A stretch of DNA of 64,000 nucleotides from Heliopora coerulea (Eukaryota > Cnidaria > Anthozoa > Scleralcyonacea > Helioporidae), in contig JASJOG010000010.1 of assembly GCA_030142905.1 (NCBI GenBank), positions 3,937,001-4,001,000 on the forward strand, written 5' to 3'. Below the pieces are notes generated by a model. That model was not told where the DNA came from. It searched no databases and saw only the letters and a list, made by a program, of their open reading frames with translations. How positions within the stretch are numbered: position 1 is the stretch's first letter; each line of letters starts with the position of its first letter. Shown here in pieces: positions 57,246 through 64,000 of the stretch. The translations under genes and the position numbers were made by a program.

Positions 57246-60200
57246 TCATGAATCTAGTCTGCAAATTGGATTTCTTTTCACCATTTCTAAATCAACTTTA
57301 TGTCCAATGAGATCTCTGATATTCGAAATACCGTATTTTATCATCGTTGGTCTGAAAAGAGAGAAAGAAATTATAATAGTCACGGTTATACATTGAAATG
57401 ACTATCCAGCCACATGTTTTCTTAAGGCTCCTATGCATAGTACGATTGTCACGTACGACAGATCTACGTATACACTCGGTACAACTGAATGCGCGACAGT
57501 TCTTCCTCATGTACACAATGCACGACTGTTGTCGCATACCACTGCCCTTCCTAGCGTATGCTCGGTACAACTGCTTCATACGACAGACCTTCCCGGTGTA
57601 CACACACTGCAACTGTCACATTCAACAGTTCTTCTTTGTGCAAACATAGTAAGACTGTCGCATACAATTGTTCTTCCTGACGTACGGTAGGTACGACTGT
57701 TTAATACGATAGATCTTCCTGGTGTACGCGCGCTACGGTTGCCATATACAACAGTTCTTCCTTGTGTAAACACAGTGCGACCGTCGCATACAATTGTTCT
57801 TCCTGGCGTACGCTAGGTACGACTGTTTCAAACGACAGATCTTCCGGGTGTATGCACGGTAAAGCTGTCATATACAACAGTTCTTCCTGGTGTACACACA
57901 TTAAGACTATCACATACGACTGTTCTTCCTGGTGTACACACGGTACGACTGTCGCACACGACACTCTTCGGGACATATTGGAACATTCGTAGTGGAACAG
58001 TAAACAGGAATTGTGGTCTTAAATGAAGATCGCACACGTAAAGGCAAGAATCGCATACCACAATCGTACCATGTGAACGAGCCTTTAAATAATCTGGTCT
58101 TTCTTCAGAGGGGCCAAGAAATTGTCAGTTAAAGTGCCCCAAGATGACACATGCTATAACAGATTACATGAGCTTAAATATAAAAAAAAGGGTTACTGCT
58201 TAGACACTGTTAAAAATAGCGTAAAAACTTCAAAGATAGATGACTGCCGTGACTGATCGTAAAGAATATACCTGACGTTTCGATCAAAGGCTCTTCGTCA
58301 GAGAAAGAAACGTGAAAAGAAAAAGACAGACAAGTGAGAAAAAGACTTTTTGCAAGAGTACGTTTCTTCCTCTGACAAAGGGCCTTTGCTCGAAACGTTA
58401 CATGTTCTTTACGATTGGTCACGGCAGTTACCAACCTTTGAACTTTTTACACGTGAGCTTAAACCTTTCAATTATGAACGAAGAAAACGCGTACAAGGTG
58501 ATAATTGAAGTAAATCCTGCATCTATGGTTTTTGTGAATCTCCATTTGCTTTGAGAACGGGTCAAACTGTCACGTGACCAGACTGAATTTCTTTATTCAC
58601 GGAAAAACGCCGTTTAAAAGTAGACTTGGGACTCGAACATTGAGAAACAGGTAAAGAGACATTTTGATGCTGTTTATACTAATTTTTGGCAGGGAAGAGA
58701 TGAACGTTGAGCAAAGTAAAAATACGTTTTACTTTTGGATGACATTAATTTCCCTTTCAATACGGACACCAAAAACACAGGGGTTTAGTTTATGGGTATG
58801 TGTGTGTGTGGGATGTGACATCCTCTAACGATGGTCAAAAAAAAAAGAAAATTCGCTCAAAAATAGACAGTAATTTGGGCAAAATTTGCTTTCATTAAGG
58901 TAGGTCAAAATCCCTTTTGGTTACTGGTATATATATAATTTACGTATTAGGACTGACGAATCGAGGCGGCACAATACATTGTCTGAATGCGCGTCAAATT
59001 AAATTCGGGCGATGTTTGAAAGGACTCAATATTCGGGCCAACTAAACTGGACACCCCCCCAATCAAAATGGGTTAACTAGCCCCCGCAAAAACATGTCTT
59101 TTACCCTGCGAAGGTTCATTCCCCCCTGAAATTTGGTGTGAACATTAAAACCTCTCTTTTCCGGTTTCTTGTGCGGTCTGAATGCAGCACAGATTAAAAA
59201 GTTTACCAGCTCAAGTATCTACAATAGCAGTTGTTTCTCTACGCCAGTATAAATGCTGAAAATGATACAAGTACGTACGTCTTTTCTCAGTTTCTAATTC
59301 CATGCCTGCTGTTATAAAGTGAGTGAGGTAATGTGACGTTTGAATACAAGAGATCTGCTTGATGTATTCTACATTTTTCCTGCTTCATGAAAAACATACA
59401 TAACGTTCTGACTAACCGTGGTAAATTTCTGAGTGTTACGAACATATATAAAAACTACTTTCATTCAACCATTTTACACGACATTTTAAGGCCGCGTTTA
59501 TTGAGACACATTCCGAAAGTGAAAAGGCGAGATTGCATTCAGTTGGTGATCGTGAGGTCCTGAAAAACCTACTTCGAAACTTTTTACTGGAAATCAACTT
59601 AGGGTTAGGTCATGCTTGTAAGAAAGCCGTCGTCTCATACCAAAAAGTATTCATACATTAGCTATGCTTTTAATGACATAAAGCAAATTCTTAAACATTC
59701 GAAGTGGAGGGAAGAAATCTCATATCTGCTTAATTCAGAGCAAGATGTTAAACATTCCTCGGTTATTGAAGATAATCTAAGTTTGTTTATCGTTGTGGTG
59801 AAATCTAGAGTTGTAATCTTTTTAACAGCCGTAAAGTAAAGTAACGTAAAGCAAAGTAAAGTAAAGTAAAGTAAAGTAAAGTGAAGTAAAGTAAAGTAAA
59901 GAGAAGTGAAGTGAAGTGAAGTGAAGTGAAGTAAAGTAAAGCGAAGTGAAGTAAATAAAAGTAAAGTCAATAAAAGTAAAGTAAAGTAAAGCAAAGCAAA
60001 GCAAAGCAAAGCAAAGTAAAGTAAAGTGAAGTGAAGTAAAGTTAAAGTAAAGCAAAGGACTGTATTTATACTGGATAACTCTATCAGCTTCAACTAAGTT
60101 CCTTTCTTTAGAGGCCCAATAAGGGCCACCGCCGATGGGTCCAGTTTTACTACACGATGAAACCGATGTACCGGAAAAAACCTGCGACACTTGATAGAGT

Positions 60201-63200
60201 CAAAGTGTCAAACTGGACAACACTCTTCTCACACGTGACCAAGTTAACTTTAATCACATAACTGCATGGAGCCAGAATTGAACCCTAGTCACACTGGTGA
60301 GAGACACGTGCAATAATACTGTGCCACCAGTACCCCTTACTGTTTGTTCACTGTTTGTCCACGTGTGGAATAACAATCCACTTAAACTTCAATTTACAAG
60401 AGCGGATACATTGACAACTGTTCAATACTAAAATTTAACCGATGAACGACTGGCTGGTATTCAAAAAATATTCCGAGAATATCACCACCAGCAATACTAC
60501 TGTGAGTGCGCAACAAGCGACATCAAAAACGCAGAAAAAAGAATATTTACGCTTCAAAACGTCTTGAGGTCTGAGCACACGACCAACTTTCCATTTTTCA
60601 CAATGTTGACCCTGGCAAGCTTGATTCCTGGTAGGAATGGCACAAATTGACAAGATTTTTTAGGCTAAGTTCTAGTGATTGACCGATCATGCCACAATCG
60701 GAAATTACCGATTACCGATTGTTCCAAGTCATAATCGGTCCGATTCCGATTCCGATTATCAAAACGAGTCCAATGACGTCATTCATTCTGCACGCAAACC
60801 TGGCATCAACAACTTTAAATGGCTTCCTTGGCCTAAAACTTGTAAGAAAACACAATTCCTCCACATGGTAAAATAATTTTTAACCCACTGCTAAGTTAGT
60901 AGCTTTGCATAAGAGACTTGCACAAGCTTCAACTTGTTAGTAGGAGAAATAGCAAAATACTTTTAACAGGTTTTTGGTTTTTTTTTAAAAGTCATTTTCC
61001 GGCCAGACTCGCTGACGCCTTGTCATCTGGCGCGACACTAGCAATCAATAACAACAGCACAGCTATAGCATTCAGTGTTCCAGTGCTAGCCGACGTGCAA
61101 TTTGCAGATGTTTTGAAAAGACTTGGATAAAGCAAACAACAAATCTTTATTTCCGGTTGTGTTGAGCAGTGAAGGAAATATTTCCTACTCACACAATAGT
61201 AATGTCTTAAATACCAATTTGTATTTATTTAAAAGAAAGCCATTCATCTAGAAATCTGTAGAAGAATTTTCAGTAGACATCTGAAGGTTGCTCAAGCCGA
61301 ACTGACGATCAACATCCGAATTCTTTTGTAATTTTATCTATTTCACATTGCATTATAAGATTGTGTAAGTGACTGACTGGTGATAGACAAATGCGCACGC
61401 GCATCTCGCTGCTTACCGTAGAAAAAACTGATGAAAACGATGCCAATTTGGCAACTTCCGAAGAGTTGTTTTATTTCCATATTAATCGGTTATAATCGGG
61501 AAATACAGGAACTTTAACCGATTCCGATTGTCTACCGATAACGCAATAATAATCGGTCCGATTCCGATTCCGATGATCGGTCAATCACTACTAAGTTCAC
61601 TTGCTCGAAAGCAAGAATGATAACATACGTTCAACATTTATTCGCCACATTTCTACTTACCTCTCAAGAGACAAACCCCAAGCGATAACGGATAAATTTT
61701 CCGGCAAACCCATTGGTAACAACATTTCCGGTCGGAATACACCAGAATTGCCTACTTCAACCCACTTTTTCAATCCTACAAAAGCAGATTACACATCTTA
61801 AAAATTTGACTTGGAATCCACACACACATTACTGTACTAGTGCCATACCTTCATGATAACTAAAAATTTCCATACTAGGCTCCGTGTAAGGATTATAGGC
61901 AGGTTTGAAACGTAACTTTCGCATTCCTACAAACAAACAAATTCGGTTTTTCAATACTTTGGAAACGAACAGCGATAGTAGACGACACGCAAAAGTTTAT
62001 TAGCAAGAAACACACTACGAGAAACTCAATGTTTGAGCTATAAAGCAAGACGAAACTGATCACGGTGATATTTCGACTTTATTTCAATATCATTGACAAT
62101 GAGGGTGAAATGAAGCCGAAATATCACTGTGACAAGTTCATTATTTCATTCACTGTGATTAGGCTTGACAATGACTATGGAAATAAAGGGGAAATATCAT
62201 CGCGATCAGTTTCGTCTTGTTTTATATTGCAATATATTGAGTTTACATGAGATCGTTTGTTGGAGTATGCGTCTGGCTCTATTTCTTAAAGTTGTCGGCT
62301 GGCAATAATTTTTGCAAACGTTGATGAAGCTCAAATCCTCCAACAATGTTTTTAAAACCTCGCACCGGGGACCAAACCCATAACCTTGTGATGCCCGGTA
62401 AAACAAGCTAACCAGTGAGCTCTCAAGACTTAGATAGACAGCAAAGGTTGCAAATATGTACTGATTCAACTGATGGACAGACAGCTGTTTGCACCTATAG
62501 TCTCAATATGACAGAAATTCTGAATCAACGTAAGAATTCTACGATTTTCTGTATCTCAACAGTTAGAGCGTCTCCACGGCAATCAGAATATCATACATTC
62601 GATCTTGTTCTAGGGTTCAGACACATTTCCTGACAAGTAAAGCTTTTCTCAACGTTTATTACAACTCCAAGCTTGCACGTACACAATATGGATCAAGCGC
62701 ACTAGTAAATGCTCCTGAATTAATCAGGTGATCTACTCTAACCCTAAAAGGTCAGCGGTTTGTCTGCGTCCGTTTATCAGCACTTTAGCCCATAATTCTA
62801 ATGCACATGATTTATAACTTTCCGCCCGTACCCATGCCAAGATGTACTCTTCCTGGAACCACGCTCAACATCAGCATTGGTACCTCCTGCGCCCTAGTGC
62901 CACAAGAGGTTAGTGTGCTGAATTAAGAAATCAGAATCGTAGAACGGATGAGAACCTAGATCTGAACGAGGGAATTTTACATCAACTCATTCTGGTGAAA
63001 AGGCATTTTGCTTCAGAAGCTTAACTTGTCGTAACTTCCCTTTCTTGACATCCTCTTGCGTGAATAAATTAAAGATTGTTCTTAATGTATAGAGGGTGTA
63101 CTGAACTTCGATCAAAATGTGAACGACGGTTCGTATGGTGACGTCACGTAACTATAACTATAAGAATGTTTTGAGTCTCTTCTTTTTCCAAGAAAACAGT

Positions 63201-63290
63201 TGCTTGTATGTATGGAAATATCTGATGTAGAGAAATGTTGAAGATGTCGCATCGATCTCTCACGTGTTAAACTATCAGTACATAGTGTTC

Positions 63291-63326
<36 letters not shown>

Positions 63327-63618
63327 AAGTAAATTTCATCTTACAAAGTGTACATATATGGAGCATAAAATAACCTTATATCACACATAACTTTTCTTAT
63401 AAGAATACAACCTAAAAAAACAGTTGTGGGCTGATGTGACACTACTTACCAAGCTTCTTAAAGAATTCGTGTATTACACCAATTAGATCACCTAACGATA
63501 AATTATAGTCAGCTACCAGTCCCTCGATTTGATGGAACTCCGCCAAGTGGGTCGCATCAAGAGTTTCGTTCCTGAATACACGGTCGATTGAGAAGTATCT
63601 CGCTGGAATTAGATGTTT
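57246..63618 (-). CDS. FARSA: Phenylalanyl-tRNA synthetase alpha subunit, 3' four coding exons
   Basis: Reverse-strand exons in order are 63618-63450, 61926-61849, 61775-61661 and 57351-57246 (TGA 57248-57246). All are GT-AG with consistent phases, giving 155 C-terminal residues. The enzyme is the catalytic alpha subunit of the cytosolic alpha2-beta2 synthetase, which charges tRNA-Phe (family knowledge). The first exon carries class II motif 2 ([26 protein letters not shown]). The second has [20 protein letters not shown]. The third has [20 protein letters not shown] and motif 3, GLSLER, whose last codon is split across the intron before PTMIKYG. The fourth ends [20 protein letters not shown]. 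The N-terminal DNA-binding folds and earlier catalytic exons lie right of the window. The last intron (57352-61660) is 4.3 kb and full of repeats. Convergent with NASP. Confidence 0.95.
57425..58084. mobile_element. TIR element (TTA duplication) with internal 42-bp minisatellite
   Basis: Ends AGGCTC and GAGCCT are followed inward by GTACGATTGTC on both sides. TTA flanks at 57422-57424 and 58085-58087. Inside, about eleven 42-bp units (57500-57965) share TTCTTCCTGGTGTAC and CGACTGTCGCATACGAC. They group as 126-bp triplets beginning near 57545, 57671, 57797 and 57923. The unit resembles the element's own subterminal sequence. Because 42 is a multiple of 3, several frames stay open on both strands and translate to 14-residue repeats; these look accidental. 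FARSA last intron. Confidence 0.85.
58221..58452. mobile_element. Foldback element with a hammerhead-like core in each arm
   Basis: Arms 58221-58313 and 58360-58452 are diverged inverted repeats. The - arm has CTGACGA (58301-58295), a weak stem II and GAAA (58281-58278), then CGTC. The + arm has CTGACAA (58372-58378), stem II GGGC-CTTT-GCTC, and GAAA (58392-58395). The - arm retains both core boxes but pairs poorly in stem I. It is the same family as 46146-46553. FARSA last intron. Confidence 0.75.
58453..59831. other. FARSA last intron, middle part
   Basis: No gene or clear element; a short C-rich/G-rich stretch at 59049-59130 may be a fragment of a hAT-type terminus. Confidence 0.35.
59832..60056. 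repeat. AAAGT pentanucleotide microsatellite
   Basis: About 225 bp of AAAGT with AAAGC and GAAGT variants in blocks. The long reverse-strand Leu/Phe/Tyr-rich ORFs across it are artefacts. FARSA last intron. Confidence 0.95.
60268..60340 (-). other. tRNA-derived SINE-like fragment
   Basis: On the reverse strand an A-box-like 'tactggtggcacagta' is followed by a near-consensus B box, GGGTTCAATTC, at tRNA-like spacing. No standard cloverleaf or anticodon arm was confirmed. FARSA last intron. Confidence 0.55.
60673..61590. mobile_element. hAT element with perfect 18-bp TIR and 8-bp duplication
   Basis: Both ends read TAGTGATTGACCGATCAT inward, exactly, and CTAAGTTC is duplicated at 60665-60672 and 61591-61598. 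Subterminal CCGATTCCGATT repeats occur at both ends. No transposase motif inside. Inserted 71 bp from the third visible FARSA exon. The perfect ends suggest a recent insertion. Confidence 0.95.
62041..62228. repeat. Clustered copies of a GAAATATCA hammerhead-related repeat
   Basis: Three copies, one reversed (62041-62105) and two direct (about 62092-62150 and 62165-62222), share TTGACAATGA, GAAATATCA and AGTTTCGTCTTG words with the repeat around the hammerhead at 18087-18133. The first core box is degraded in all three. FARSA intron. Confidence 0.55.
62358..62427 (-). other. tRNA-derived SINE-like fragment
   Basis: Reverse strand: A-box-like GAGCTCACTGGTTAGC and B-box-like GGGTTTGGTCCCC about 40 nt apart. 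FARSA intron between the first two visible exons. Confidence 0.5.
62428..63449. other. FARSA intron, distal part
   Basis: Contains a TA dinucleotide array at 63293-63321; no coding exon or clear element otherwise. Confidence 0.4.
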
Positions 63619-64000
63619 CTACAAATAAAGAAAATTTAAATAAACTAATCAAAGATTCATAATTGACAGTATGTCCTTAATCCCTTCAGATTCAAAGAGC
63701 AACCATTAGTTGTTGGTTGCACATCATATACAACAGAGTTCACGAAATGTTAATAATTTGCAAGAGTTCCAACAACATTAACGGTGGGGCGTCACGTATA
63801 AACCATGCACAAATTTGTTGCTACCTAACTGCAACAACACAACAATACCTGCTCCGGCTGCTGCATTAGTCACCACAACCACAATACGTGTAGCGGCACC
63901 AGCATTAGCAGCACCACCACCAGCACTAGCTACAGCAGCAGCAGCAGCATGAGCAGCTATGGCAGTGGCAGTTGGAGTTGGAGTTGGAGTTGGAGTTGCA
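63619..64000. repeat. FARSA intron with trinucleotide and hexanucleotide repeats at the window edge
   Basis: Unremarkable sequence to about 63870. Then come CAG/CAC-type trinucleotide repeats (63876-63960) and a GTTGGA hexamer array (from about 63970) that runs to the edge. No upstream FARSA exon was recognised in this part. Confidence 0.7.

Noticed and set aside
57398..58061. ORFs with 14-residue repeats on both strands (for example [15 protein letters not shown] and [12 protein letters not shown])
   Set aside because: They follow from a 42-bp unit being divisible by three; open frames occur on both strands with no preferred one.
59662..60190. Leu/Phe/Tyr-rich ORFs
   Set aside because: Translations of the AAAGT microsatellite.
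60435..60653. 72-codon reverse ORF with a hydrophobic stretch and RRT/CVFD-like words, briefly considered as a MENTAL-domain exon
   Set aside because: Similarity too vague, no partner exons, and it sits inside a FARSA intron.
63450..63618. Reading FARSA as a lone stranded exon or pseudogene
   Set aside because: The three following exons were found at 61926-61849, 61775-61661 and 57351-57246 with consistent phases and a normal stop.

Overview
The window is animal nuclear DNA, most likely from an anthozoan cnidarian and probably a stony coral. It has spliced genes with GT-AG introns, AT-rich introns packed with short inverted-repeat elements, and tRNA-derived SINE-like pieces. Hammerhead-ribozyme repeats, Penelope-type and Crypton-type fragments and TTAGGG-like tracts fit that guess. 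The taxon is an inference; no marker gene in the window proves it.

Four conserved protein genes can be assembled exon by exon. (1) PIGW, + strand, 300-7814, lacks its 5' end. It encodes the inositol acyltransferase of GPI-anchor synthesis. (2) A BTF3/BTF3L4-type NAC-beta gene, + strand, 13097-25725, 8 coding exons. (3) NASP, + strand, 31955-53855, 15 coding exons, 478 residues, a histone H3 chaperone. (4) FARSA, - strand, 63618-57246, the last four coding exons of cytosolic phenylalanyl-tRNA synthetase alpha. PIGW, BTF3 and NASP are co-oriented; NASP and FARSA are convergent with 3.4 kb between their stop codons. They are unrelated housekeeping genes (ER lipid-anchor synthesis, nascent-chain binding, histone handling, tRNA charging), so the neighbourhood implies no shared pathway.

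Almost everything else is mobile DNA, mostly in introns. There are nine hAT-type or hAT-like elements (1612-2326, 17622-18590, 24811-25509, 27977-28724, 29018-29756, 29894-31370, 50003-51415, 50299-51033, 60673-61590), five with perfect 8-bp target duplications on both sides, plus a 55-bp miniature (28062-28116). The 27.7-31.4 kb stretch is a 0.7-kb repeat, also present uninterrupted at 9 kb, expanded by three hAT insertions, one carrying a further nested element. Elements with TTA/TAA (PIF/Harbinger-like) or TA duplications lie at 5.9, 13.2, 30.0, 52.8 and 57.4 kb. Broken coding remnants are a hAT dimerisation domain (1798-2085, -), a Crypton-type tyrosine recombinase (about 15080-16167, -), a Penelope-type GIY-YIG endonuclease (54886-55560, -) and a MADF-domain ORF (56385-56708, -).

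The most interesting layer is a set of inverted-repeat loci carrying hammerhead ribozyme cores. The best is a perfect 75-bp-arm palindrome at 14506-14665 with an apparently complete hammerhead in each arm, one per strand. Single complete cores lie at 35077-35122 (-) and 18087-18133 (-). More decayed cores occur in head-to-head pairs at 23, 42, 46, 58 and 62 kb.
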